45,554 nucleotides of DNA, taken from NCBI RefSeq assembly GCF_030547545.1, contig NZ_JAUOQE010000033.1, positions 1-45,554 on the forward strand, written 5' to 3'. The notes below the pieces were generated by a model. It saw nothing but the letters and a program-made list of their open reading frames with translations, was not told where the DNA came from and did no database searches. This document shows positions 8,385-16,477 of this stretch, in pieces. The translations under genes and the position numbers were made by a program. The stretch comes from Amphritea sp. 1_MG-2023 (lineage in GTDB: Bacteria; Pseudomonadota; Gammaproteobacteria; Pseudomonadales; Balneatricaceae). Numbering within the stretch: position 1 is the first letter of the stretch; each line of letters starts with the position of its first letter.

Positions 8385-9527
8385 ATGCTCAGCCTACCGC
8401 CACTGTCTCTCTATATCCATATTCCGTGGTGTGTACGTAAGTGCCCTTATTGCGATTTCAATTCTCATGCGGTGTCTGGCGAAATTCCACAACAGCGTTA
8501 TATCGATGCATTAATGCGCGATCTCGAGCAAGAGCTAGCCGGGGTGCAGGGACGTGAAATCGAGACCATTTTTATTGGTGGCGGCACCCCCAGCCTGTTT
8601 GATGCGGCTGGGATAGAACAGATACTCAGTGGCATTGCCGAGCGTACGCCACTATCTGTCAACGCCGAAATCACCATGGAAGCCAATCCCGGCACCTTCG
8701 AGCAAGCCCGCTTTGCCGGTTTTAGAGCCGCTGGCGTTAACCGTTTATCGATTGGGGTGCAAAGCTTTGATAGCGCCCGCTTACAGCAGCTTGGGCGGAT
8801 TCATAACCGTCAAGATGCGATCCATGCCGCCAGCCAAGCACGGCAAATAGGCTTTGATAATTTCAACCTTGATCTCATGCATGGCTTACCAGAGCAAACA
8901 CCTCAAGCGGCACTAGCCGACCTACAGCAAGCTATCGATTTGCAGCCAACTCATCTCTCTTGGTATCAGCTTACCATCGAGCCTAATACCGAGTTTTTCA
9001 GTAAACCGCCGCAACTGCCGGAAGACGAAGCCCTATGGGCGATTCAAGAACAGGGGCAAGCGCTGCTGCAACAGCATGGTTATGAGCAATACGAGATTTC
9101 GGCATACAGCCAAGCGGGCTATCAATCACGTCACAACCTCAATTATTGGCAATTTGGGGATTACCTCGGTATCGGCGCTGGCGCTCACGGTAAGATCAGT
9201 TGGCCTGCACAAAACCGTATCACTCGACGCTGGAAGCAGCGTCAACCGAAAGCCTATATGAACGCCCTGAAACCGCTCTCTGGCGAACAAGATATCAGCC
9301 TGCAAGAGCGTCCGTTCGAATTCATGATGAACGCCCTACGGCTCACTCAAGGTGTAGACGCCACGCTATTCGAACAGTACACCGGTTTAACACTCGTTCA
9401 CATCGCGGCACAACTGCAACAGGCTCGTCAGCAGGGCTTACTTTCAGATGAGATAGATAGACTCGCGCCCTCCCCTCAAGGACGACTGTTTCTAAATGAC
9501 CTACTCACACTGTTTCTCGAGGCATAA
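8385..9527 (+). CDS. hemW: Radical SAM heme chaperone HemW
   Basis: HemW is a radical SAM protein that binds heme and a 4Fe-4S cluster and is thought to deliver heme to respiratory enzymes; it is often mislabelled coproporphyrinogen oxidase. The 380-residue protein begins with the cluster motif CVRKCPYCDF near residues 16-25, then FIGGGTPSLF and EANPGTF. The residue two after the third Cys is Phe, not the extra Cys of true HemN, which supports HemW. The C-terminal domain holds YEISAYSQ and FEFMMNALRL. It starts one base after rdgB, a widely conserved pairing, and closes the housekeeping run. Confidence 0.95.
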   Translation: MLSLPPLSLYIHIPWCVRKCPYCDFNSHAVSGEIPQQRYIDALMRDLEQELAGVQGREIETIFIGGGTPSLFDAAGIEQILSGIAERTPLSVNAEITMEANPGTFEQARFAGFRAAGVNRLSIGVQSFDSARLQQLGRIHNRQDAIHAASQARQIGFDNFNLDLMHGLPEQTPQAALADLQQAIDLQPTHLSWYQLTIEPNTEFFSKPPQLPEDEALWAIQEQGQALLQQHGYEQYEISAYSQAGYQSRHNLNYWQFGDYLGIGAGAHGKISWPAQNRITRRWKQRQPKAYMNALKPLSGEQDISLQERPFEFMMNALRLTQGVDATLFEQYTGLTLVHIAAQLQQARQQGLLSDEIDRLAPSPQGRLFLNDLLTLFLEA

Positions 9528-9745
9528 CGGCACGGTCAGGCAAACCCTTTAGCCCGCTATCGCAAGAATCGGGTAGCGCTGACGATAGAAATCACTGACA
9601 CTAAATTAATCAAGCAATGGTGCAATCTCGGCTTGCCTGATTGATAAGACTTAGGCTCTTATCGTCACGGCATTAACCCTTGCGTTTGACGGGGTTAATC
9701 CAGCGAATCAGCAAACTAAACGGTTGTGAAACATGGATCAGGTAT

Positions 9746-10639
9746 ATGCCACTTAAGAGTGTACTGCAACTACTGTTACTCGCCGCCCTTTGGGGAGGTT
9801 CCTTTCTGTTTATGCGAATGGCTGCGCCGGTCATCGGTCCCGCCGTTATGATTGAACTGCGGTTATTCTTAGCGGCGCTGTTTCTCTTACTGATCGCTCG
9901 GTTATTGCGTCGCCACCTACAAGCAGGTCAACACTGGAAGCATTTTTTTATGCTCGGCTGGTTTAACGCCGCCCTACCGTTTCTGCTGTCGGGGTTTGCT
10001 GCGCAGACATTATCCGCTTCACTCTTATCCATTCTCAACGCTACCGCGCCTATCTGGGGCAACCTACTGATTTCGTTACGTTATCGCAAGCCCTTAACGA
10101 TCAAGACCCTCTGCGGTCTGAGCGCGGGGATAGCCGGAGTCGGCCTAATCCTTGGCTTTGACCCCGTGCTGGTTCAAGAAGGTTCCACGGTGGCGATCAT
10201 CGCAGTGCTGGCCGCGGCACTCTGTTACGGTATCGCTAGCTGTTATGCACAGGGAGCCGATCATGTTGAGCCTTTTACTAATGCCCATGGCAGCATGTGG
10301 GCGGCGACTTTTCTGCTGTTACCGCTGTTGCCCTTTTTCCCGGCTCAAGCAAGCGGTGATCCACAGGTTATCGGTGCGGTTTTATTGCTGGGTATCTTCT
10401 GCACCGGCTGCGCTTATCTGCTGTATTTCAGACTCATCGCCGATGTTGGCCCATCCTCAGCCATCACAGTGATCTTTCTCGTACCGGTGTTTGGTGTTTT
10501 ATGGGGCCACCTGTTTCTCGATGAGCAGATCGGCTGGCACACTATTGTCGGGGCCTCTATAGTGCTCTGTGGGGTCGCCCTGGTGACGAACTTTAATCCG
10601 CTGGCGCTGCTGCGCAAGAGGCGACCTATCGATGTCTAA
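9746..10639 (+). CDS. EamA/DMT superfamily transporter
   Basis: A 297-residue integral membrane protein of the drug/metabolite transporter superfamily, with two EamA repeats and about ten predicted hydrophobic helices. Examples are AALWGGSFLFMRMAAP at the start of repeat one and a second repeat ending GASIVLCGVALV. The start used is the ATG at 9746, which begins MPLKSVLQ just before the first helix and has AGG five bases upstream. A longer frame from a TTG at 9680 adds a non-conserved extension. The substrate cannot be inferred. Its last 8 bases overlap the Ada-like gene, so the two are translationally coupled. The 218 bases after hemW hold only small inverted repeats (for example GATAAGA with TCTTATC) and no gene. 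Confidence 0.85.
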   Translation: MPLKSVLQLLLLAALWGGSFLFMRMAAPVIGPAVMIELRLFLAALFLLLIARLLRRHLQAGQHWKHFFMLGWFNAALPFLLSGFAAQTLSASLLSILNATAPIWGNLLISLRYRKPLTIKTLCGLSAGIAGVGLILGFDPVLVQEGSTVAIIAVLAAALCYGIASCYAQGADHVEPFTNAHGSMWAATFLLLPLLPFFPAQASGDPQVIGAVLLLGIFCTGCAYLLYFRLIADVGPSSAITVIFLVPVFGVLWGHLFLDEQIGWHTIVGASIVLCGVALVTNFNPLALLRKRRPIDV

Positions 10640-11513
10640 TCCCCCGTCTACTGATAATACCCGCACCTATGAGACGATTGCGGCGGCCATTCGCTATATC
10701 CGTCAGCATGCCAAACATCAGCCATCATTGGCCGAGGTCGCAGCAGCGGTGGACTTAAGCGAACATCACCTACAACGGATGTTCAGCGCGTGGGCGGGCA
10801 TCTCTCCCAAACGCTTTCTACAATACCTGACCAAAGAACATGCGCTGCAATCGCTAAAAAACTCCGCCGATAGCCTGACCGCCGCTCACGCCGCGGGATT
10901 ATCCGGCGGTAGTCGATTACACGATCTAATGATCAGCTGTGAAGCACTCACTCCCGGTGAGATTAAAGCCGGTGGCGCCGGCGTTGAGTTACGCTATGGT
11001 ATGGCATATTCCCCCTTTGGCCTGGCACTGCTCGGCTGGACTCCTCGTGGCTTGTGCTATCTGGCATTTATCGATGATGACGCTGCCGAGCGTCATGCCG
11101 AGCTCTGCCAGCAATGGCCCAACGCCGTTATGTTGCAGGATAACCCAGGCGCTGAAGCGCTATTAAAGAGGATCTTTCCCTCCCGCCCACAACCGCAAAA
11201 GCTGCACCTGCTGTTACGGGGGACGAACTTTCAAATTAAAGTATGGGAAGCATTATTAAACACCCGTTCAGGGCAGTTTTATTCATACTCGCAACTGGCT
11301 GCCGCGACCGGATCGCCGAAAGCACAACGGGCCGTGGGCAGTGCGGTGGGGGCGAACAATATCGGTTATCTCATCCCTTGCCATCGGGTCATCCGTGAAA
11401 GTGGCGAAAGCGGTCACTACCGCTGGGGAGCTGAACGTAAGCAAGCGATACATGGCTGGGAATATGCTCAAGCGATGCGAGAGTCAGAAGATGACGAAAT
11501 GCCTCGCCCTTAG
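10632..11513 (+). CDS. Ada-like protein: AraC-type HTH fused to O6-methylguanine-DNA methyltransferase
   Basis: This 293-residue protein joins an AraC-type DNA-binding domain (about residues 12-110, with SLAEVAAAVDLSEHHLQRMF) to an O6-alkylguanine-DNA alkyltransferase domain (about 120-275). The acceptor Cys250 lies in IPCHRVI, preceded by the HTH segment SPKAQRAVGSAVGANN. It should transfer methyl groups irreversibly from O6-methylguanine to itself. The N-terminal zinc domain of E. coli Ada, whose Cys senses methyl phosphotriesters, is absent, so classic Ada autoinduction is not expected. It overlaps the EamA transporter gene by 8 bases and converges on the response regulator gene. Calling it ada would overstate the match. 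Confidence 0.88.
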   Translation: MSNPPSTDNTRTYETIAAAIRYIRQHAKHQPSLAEVAAAVDLSEHHLQRMFSAWAGISPKRFLQYLTKEHALQSLKNSADSLTAAHAAGLSGGSRLHDLMISCEALTPGEIKAGGAGVELRYGMAYSPFGLALLGWTPRGLCYLAFIDDDAAERHAELCQQWPNAVMLQDNPGAEALLKRIFPSRPQPQKLHLLLRGTNFQIKVWEALLNTRSGQFYSYSQLAAATGSPKAQRAVGSAVGANNIGYLIPCHRVIRESGESGHYRWGAERKQAIHGWEYAQAMRESEDDEMPRP

Positions 11514-11591
11514 TAACTCGTGTTTAATTGTAGCTACCTAACGAGCAGCCGCTAACGTTAAGCCTTTAGTTTTAAACTTTAGAGGTAAGGG

Positions 11592-12218
11592 TTACTGATC
11601 GGCATAGCCACTCATCAAACCAAGACTGATCGCCATCTGAATGAGTTCCGACAGTGATTGTGCTGCCATCTTACTCATCAGATTTGCCCGATGACCCTCA
11701 ACGGTTTTACGGCTAATACCTAACACATCGGCAATATCCTGATTACCCAACCCTTGAGCGACCTGTTCGAACACCTGCCGCTCACGCTTGGTCAACGCCG
11801 CATAATGCTGCTGTACCGCTTGGCGTTTCTGTTGGCTGCTGCGCTGGGCGAGATCCTGCGCCAAGGCTTGCTGCACATGATCGAGTAATAACTGATCATT
11901 AAAGGGTTTTTCGATAAAGGTGCGGGCCCCTTGGGTCATGGCGGTAACAGCCATATTCACACTGCCGTGACCCGAGATCATAATGAGGGGAAGATCGACC
12001 TGATAATCAGGCAGTTGTTTCTGCGCACTGATACCGCTCAAGCCCGGCATCCGCACATCCATGACAATACAACCACTGGTGCCAGGTACAAAGCTATCGA
12101 AAAACGCTTGGGCATTATCAAACGCGGCGACCGTCAGCCCGACAGATTCGAGTAACCATTGCAGTGAATCTCGCACATCGACATCATCATCTACTACATA
12201 TACCGTCTGTTTAACCAT
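11592..12218 (-). CDS. FixJ/NarL-like two-component response regulator
   Basis: A 208-residue transcription regulator with an N-terminal receiver domain. The acidic pocket is VVDDD, the phosphoacceptor is Asp54 in IVMDVRMPG, and Ser82 and Lys104 are the switch and Lys residues. A C-terminal LuxR-type HTH follows (LTKRERQVFEQVAQGLGNQDIADVLGISRKTVEGHR). This is the FixJ/TtrR/TodT arrangement. The gene lies 39 bases downstream of the PAS histidine kinase and is its evident partner. Targets are not visible. No strong terminator lies between it and the convergent Ada-like gene (11514-11591). Confidence 0.92.
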   Translation of the reverse strand: MVKQTVYVVDDDVDVRDSLQWLLESVGLTVAAFDNAQAFFDSFVPGTSGCIVMDVRMPGLSGISAQKQLPDYQVDLPLIMISGHGSVNMAVTAMTQGARTFIEKPFNDQLLLDHVQQALAQDLAQRSSQQKRQAVQQHYAALTKRERQVFEQVAQGLGNQDIADVLGISRKTVEGHRANLMSKMAAQSLSELIQMAISLGLMSGYADQ

Positions 12219-12257
12219 ATTGCTCTTATCATCAATTAATCATATTGTGACGGGATT

Positions 12258-13781
12258 CTACTCGCCGGTAGGCAGTGTAAAACTAAATTTGGCGCCACCC
12301 GCCGGACGGTTTTCCGCTTGTAGCTGGCCACCATGACGCTCGATCAGGGTTCGGCTGATCGCTAATCCCATACCAAGCCCATCCACTTTGGTGGTAAAAA
12401 ACTGCTCAAATAACTGTTCTGGATCGGCGGGTAAACCCGGCCCCTGATCCAGCACCGAGATTATAACCTGACCCGCTTGATCCGTTGAAGCCTCCAGCCA
12501 CACCTTGAGTGGTGACTGATCTGCCTCACGATGGCAGGCTTCGATACCATTAAGCAGCAGGTTAAGCAGTATCTGTTCCAGCTGAATCCGATCGGCATAG
12601 ACCTCGGGGAGCCTTGGTAGTTTATTTTCCAGTAGTACATGGTGTTTTTTCGCCGCACTGGCACAAAAGCCAAGCAGATCATTAACTAACACATTTAGCG
12701 ATACCAACGCCCGTTCAGGCTCGCTTTTACGACTAAAATCCATCATCTGTCGCACAATTTCACCGGCCCGCAGCGCAGTATTGGCGATTTTTTCCAGTGG
12801 TTGCTCAATCGCCGCCACCGCGGATTCTCGATCCTGTTGTAGGCGTCGCTGAATACCGCGCACGTAATTCACCACCGCCGTTAAGGGTTGATTGATCTCA
12901 TGAGCCAGCCCCGTGGCCATCTCGCCCATGGTAATCAGCCGAGCAGCATGATCGATCTCTTGTTGATACTGCAGCTGTTTCGCTTCGGCTTGCTTGATGG
13001 CGGTCATATCCCGCGCCACGGTGGAGAAATATTCCAATTGGTTATCCAGTGTGCGATGTGCCAGCACCTCTAACATGACGGGAATCGCTCGCTGCTGTCG
13101 CCGACTCAACATCTGCGCCTCACCGCGCCAACTGCCCTGATCACGCGCTTGCGGCAAAGCCTGCTGCTGTAACACCGCATAACTATCGGGGGTAAAGAGT
13201 CGATTTAAGGGCAGCTCAGACCCATCGACCTCTAATCCTAAAGCATCTCTGGCGGCCTCATTTAATTGGCTGACCCGATGATCCGGCGTCACGAAGGCGA
13301 CTAAATCACTGCTGTGTTCCAGCACCCGGGCCAAACGGCGGTTCGCTTGTTCAGTGTTAATACGCTGACTCACATCCCGCGAGACCACTAAGATCTCTTT
13401 TAGCTCATCGGTGTGCGGATCTCGAATCGTACGGCTGGTGCTTTCTAGCCAGGTATAATGGCCATCTTTACAGCGAAATCGGTAGGTATGGGTATATAAG
13501 CCCCGTTCATAACTCACACTGGGCGCGCGACGTTTGAAGTTTTCAACATCGTCGGGGTGATATAGCTCATAGGCCGAGATCCCGACAATTTCATCGACAC
13601 TGTAACCCAGCAAGTGGGTAACCGCGGGGGAAACATCGATAAAACACCAGTCGTCTGGGCTATGCCGCGAGATCATATCCGTCGACTGTTCGGCCATCTC
13701 GGCCAAAAGCCGGTTCCGCTCGACCTCCGCCGGCGACATCAGGATCTCCGGCGCAGGCTTATGACGATCTGTGGTCTTCAT
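12258..13781 (-). CDS. Soluble PAS-domain sensor histidine kinase (FixL/DctB type)
   Basis: A 507-residue kinase with no membrane segment, hence a cytoplasmic sensor. Two PAS domains are visible (about residues 28-140, ending TDELKEILVVSRDVSQR, and about 150-262, ending FSTVARDMTAIKQAEA). Then comes HisKA with the phosphorylated His294 in GLAHEINQPL, and HATPase_c with the N box LNLLLNGIEA, the G1 box DQGPGLP and the G2 box GLGMGLAISR. The H-box form HEINQPL is typical of FixL/DctB-like kinases paired with FixJ-type regulators. The first PAS has the PAC-type tail expected of a redox, gas or small-ligand sensor, but I cannot identify the cofactor. It precedes its regulator in the same operon. 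Confidence 0.93.
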   Translation of the reverse strand: MKTTDRHKPAPEILMSPAEVERNRLLAEMAEQSTDMISRHSPDDWCFIDVSPAVTHLLGYSVDEIVGISAYELYHPDDVENFKRRAPSVSYERGLYTHTYRFRCKDGHYTWLESTSRTIRDPHTDELKEILVVSRDVSQRINTEQANRRLARVLEHSSDLVAFVTPDHRVSQLNEAARDALGLEVDGSELPLNRLFTPDSYAVLQQQALPQARDQGSWRGEAQMLSRRQQRAIPVMLEVLAHRTLDNQLEYFSTVARDMTAIKQAEAKQLQYQQEIDHAARLITMGEMATGLAHEINQPLTAVVNYVRGIQRRLQQDRESAVAAIEQPLEKIANTALRAGEIVRQMMDFSRKSEPERALVSLNVLVNDLLGFCASAAKKHHVLLENKLPRLPEVYADRIQLEQILLNLLLNGIEACHREADQSPLKVWLEASTDQAGQVIISVLDQGPGLPADPEQLFEQFFTTKVDGLGMGLAISRTLIERHGGQLQAENRPAGGAKFSFTLPTGE

Positions 13782-13878
13782 CCCGACAGGCTCCGATAAT
13801 TGTTAGGCATATGATCGCTACCTGACCAAGCCCTACCGGACTCGGCCAATCTGGTAGCAATACGAGATAGACGCTGAA

Positions 13879-14424
13879 TTAGCGTAAGAACTTCATGCTA
13901 AAATCCTTAAACTCAGGCACATCAGAGCGCCTCATCCACTCGAAACCGACCATCTCCCGCGTGACAATTTTAACCCCCTCATCTCGCATCCGAGCAATCG
14001 CATATTCAGTATCTACTGGGTTACGGGCGGAGATTGCGTCGGCGACAACATAGACGGTTTTACCTAGCTCCCGTAAGCGCAGTGCGCTCTGCATCACACA
14101 GGCATGGGCTTCCATACCGCAGATTACAAATGTTTCACAATCCATCGCATCGATACGAGCGCTGCACTCCGGTGAATCCACACAGGAGAAAAAAGTCTTG
14201 GCGATAAAATCATCCGCTGGCAGTAGTGCTTTCAACTCTTCAGTGGTTGGCCCCACGCCCCGTGGATATTGCTCTGTGCCCAACACCGGCACATCAACCA
14301 ATTGCGCCAATTCCATCAACCAACGGCAGTTTTTCACTAACGCTTCACTCTGATGTACACCTGGCAACAATTTAGCCTGAACATCAATCACTAGCAGAGC
14401 GCATTTTTCTTTATTCATCAGCAT
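13879..14424 (-). CDS. Isochorismatase-family cysteine hydrolase
   Basis: A 181-residue cysteine hydrolase of the isochorismatase superfamily. The usual catalytic triad is visible as Asp14 (VIDVQAKLL), Lys76 (IAKTFFSCVD) and Cys109 (GMEAHACV). The sequence resembles the YcaC/nicotinamidase-like branch of unknown substrate more than true isochorismatases or nicotinamidases, and no siderophore or NAD genes are nearby. The start at 14424 has AAGGAT seven bases upstream; an ATG two codons in is possible. It begins 5 bases after the MaoC-type hydratase, so they form an operon, although no functional link is obvious. Confidence 0.85.
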   Translation of the reverse strand: MLMNKEKCALLVIDVQAKLLPGVHQSEALVKNCRWLMELAQLVDVPVLGTEQYPRGVGPTTEELKALLPADDFIAKTFFSCVDSPECSARIDAMDCETFVICGMEAHACVMQSALRLRELGKTVYVVADAISARNPVDTEYAIARMRDEGVKIVTREMVGFEWMRRSDVPEFKDFSMKFLR

Positions 14425-14429
14425 CTTGT

Positions 14430-14870
14430 TTATCCTTTTTGAACTGGACGGCGATCAACCATATTTGTCGCTACACCTTCAGCAACCACCTTGCCTTTCA
14501 CACTACAGACGGTTTCCATAACCACTCGGCGACGCGCCTCATTAATCTCTATCACCTTTGCCGTGGCCGTCACCGTATCACCAATATAGACCGGCGCTTT
14601 AAATTTTAACTGCTGATCCACATAGATCGCACCTGGCCCTGGCATGCGCGTCCCCAGTACTGCAGAGATCAGTGCTGCACTAAACATACCATGGACAATA
14701 CGCTGACCAAACATCGTTTGGGCAGCATATTCGGCGTTGATATGCACCGGGTTATCATCGCCAGACACACCTGCAAACAGCACCACATCCGCTTCCGTCA
14801 CGGTTTTGGCATAGCTCGCCGTTTGCCCTACCACTAAGTCTTCCAAGTAAAACCCGTGTAAATCATCCAT
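14430..14870 (-). CDS. MaoC-family (R)-specific enoyl-CoA hydratase, PhaJ-like
   Basis: A 146-residue single hot-dog protein of the MaoC/PhaJ family. These enzymes hydrate trans-2-enoyl-CoA to (R)-3-hydroxyacyl-CoA, feeding beta-oxidation intermediates into polyhydroxyalkanoate. The R-hydratase motif with the catalytic Asp and His five residues apart is present as SGDDNPVHINAEYA, followed by FGQRIVHGMF. The ATG at 14870 is preferred over one six codons upstream because GAGGAT precedes it by seven bases. It faces malonyl-CoA decarboxylase and phaB across a shared promoter region, which supports a carbon-storage role. Substrate chain length cannot be judged. Confidence 0.85.
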   Translation of the reverse strand: MDDLHGFYLEDLVVGQTASYAKTVTEADVVLFAGVSGDDNPVHINAEYAAQTMFGQRIVHGMFSAALISAVLGTRMPGPGAIYVDQQLKFKAPVYIGDTVTATAKVIEINEARRRVVMETVCSVKGKVVAEGVATNMVDRRPVQKG

Positions 14871-14944
14871 CGTTTCATCCTCAATCATTGTTATTCTGGC
14901 CCTTAAAGCAGGCGATGAGATAGCTCTGTGGACTCAACAGTAAT

Positions 14945-14984
14945 GGTTTTTACCTATAAAACCAAGTAAAAACCCTTGGTTTTA
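14945..14984. promoter_or_regulatory. Inverted repeats in the divergent phaJ-like/mlycD promoter region
   Basis: A perfect 10-bp inverted repeat, TAAAACCAAG (14957-14966) and CTTGGTTTTA (14975-14984), has an 8-base spacer. It overlaps a second pair, GGTTTT (14945-14950) with AAAACC (14958-14963). It lies midway between two divergent storage-metabolism transcripts and has no downstream T-run on the plus strand. An operator for a regulator dimer is more likely than a terminator. The regulator is not known. Confidence 0.5.
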
Positions 14985-15050
14985 TGATTCAATCCTGTTA
15001 ATTTGGCGCAACATAGAACGGCATTCTGAATAATGCTGAGGAAAACGAAT

Positions 15051-16427
15051 ATGACTCAGATCCAACAATCAAAGGAAGCTCCGACACTGCTAAGCCGAAC
15101 GATTGGCCATCTACGTCGTATCTGGCGCACACCTTCCGATACCCCCTTGGCAGATGAGCTACAACTCAGTCCCACGCTAGAACCTAGCGATGCGGAACAA
15201 CTGATTCAGTGGATGGATAGCTGTCTACTACAAGCGTGCAATGAGGTCACTGCACGTAGCCGTGCCGTTATTCTGGGACGCAGCTATCTAAGGCTGAACG
15301 AACAGGGTCGCAGCCGCTTTTTATTGCTACTCGCCGAACATTATGGCGTGAATAACGAGCAGGTCGAAACGTGTTTCCAACAGTGGCAAAGCGCACCAGC
15401 AGAACAACGTGCCGAAGCGGTACAGCAATTAAGAGAGTCACTGGACCCTCCTCGATTACGCTTACTCACCCAATTCAACGGTTTGCCAGAGGGGGTTAAA
15501 TTTCTGGTGGATATGCGTGCCGAACTCCTGACGCTGAAAAAAACTTATCCACAGCTCACCGAATTAGAAGGCGATCTGAAGCGTTTACTGATCGGTTGGT
15601 TTGATATTGGTTTGCTGCAGCTAGAGCAAATTACTTGGCAATCCAGTGCCGAACGGCTGGAAAAACTGATCGCCTATGAAGCGGTACACGAAATTCAAAG
15701 CTGGGATGATCTCAAAAATCGCCTCGATTCCGATCGTCGCTGCTTTGCTTTCTTTCATCCCAACATGCCTAACGAGCCGCTGATCTTTGTCGAAGTCGCA
15801 CTGGTGCAAGGGTTAGCCGATAATATTCAAACATTACTCGATGAAGCCGCGCCACTACAGGATATACAACAGGCCGATACCGCTATTTTCTATTCCATCT
15901 CGAATGCTCAGCAGGGCTTGGCTGGTATCAGTTTTGGCAACTTTCTGATCAAGCGAGTGGTTGCCAAACTACAACAGGAATACCCTCAGCTAACACAGTT
16001 TTCAACCCTCTCACCGATGCCCGGCTTTTGCCGCTGGCTAGCTAAACAGGATAGCGCCGAACTCGAACAGCTCCCCGGCGGCAAACAATGGCTACAGCTC
16101 AAGTCAGATTTGGATATCAGCGTAGATCAGCCACCGGCTGAAGCCCGTGAGCCCTTATTGAATCTGGCCTGCTACTACCTTAGCCAAGCCAAAAAAAGAG
16201 GCCACTTCAGTGCTGACCCTGTAGCCCACTTTCATCTGACCAATGGTGCCCAGATCGCCCAGCTGAACTGGCTGGCTGACTCCTCAGCCAAAGGCTTACA
16301 GCAGTCGGCCGGTATCATGGTCAATTATCTCTACCAATTACCGCATATTGAATCGCGCAGTCAAGATTACAACCAGCAAGGTTCGGTCGCACTGGCTCAG
16401 AACCTGAAATCGAGGCTCAAGCGATAA
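15051..16427 (+). CDS. Malonyl-CoA decarboxylase
   Basis: The 458-residue product matches malonyl-CoA decarboxylase, which converts malonyl-CoA to acetyl-CoA and CO2. Diagnostic stretches are the helical N-terminal domain ending RLLTQFNGLPEGVKFLVDMR, then WDDLKNRLDSDRRCFAFFHP, the GNAT-like catalytic domain with the serine-bearing IFYSISNAQQGLAGISFGNF, FSTLSPMPGFCRWL, and the catalytic-His region DPVAHFHLTNGA. The ATG at 15051 is preferred because GAGG (15038-15041) precedes it; an ATG at 15033 has no ribosome site. It is followed 50 bases later by an acetoacetyl-CoA reductase gene on the same strand. This suggests the acetyl-CoA made here, or the removal of malonyl-CoA inhibition, serves storage-polymer metabolism. 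Confidence 0.93.
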   Translation: MTQIQQSKEAPTLLSRTIGHLRRIWRTPSDTPLADELQLSPTLEPSDAEQLIQWMDSCLLQACNEVTARSRAVILGRSYLRLNEQGRSRFLLLLAEHYGVNNEQVETCFQQWQSAPAEQRAEAVQQLRESLDPPRLRLLTQFNGLPEGVKFLVDMRAELLTLKKTYPQLTELEGDLKRLLIGWFDIGLLQLEQITWQSSAERLEKLIAYEAVHEIQSWDDLKNRLDSDRRCFAFFHPNMPNEPLIFVEVALVQGLADNIQTLLDEAAPLQDIQQADTAIFYSISNAQQGLAGISFGNFLIKRVVAKLQQEYPQLTQFSTLSPMPGFCRWLAKQDSAELEQLPGGKQWLQLKSDLDISVDQPPAEAREPLLNLACYYLSQAKKRGHFSADPVAHFHLTNGAQIAQLNWLADSSAKGLQQSAGIMVNYLYQLPHIESRSQDYNQQGSVALAQNLKSRLKR

Positions 16428-16477
16428 CCTCAATACGCAGCCATAACCAATAAATATAATATCGATAGGAGAACAAC

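Noticed and set aside
9528-9745. Two short minus-strand open stretches after hemW, one ending LLIRWINPVKRKG, that looked like remains of a membrane-protein gene
   Set aside because: Each is very short and stop-bounded, the first runs antisense into the transporter start, and no recognisable family emerges. Chance is the simpler reading.
11514-11591. Terminator between the Ada-like gene and the response regulator gene
   Set aside because: Only a 5-bp AT stem (AGTTT/AAACT) is present, which is too weak to claim.
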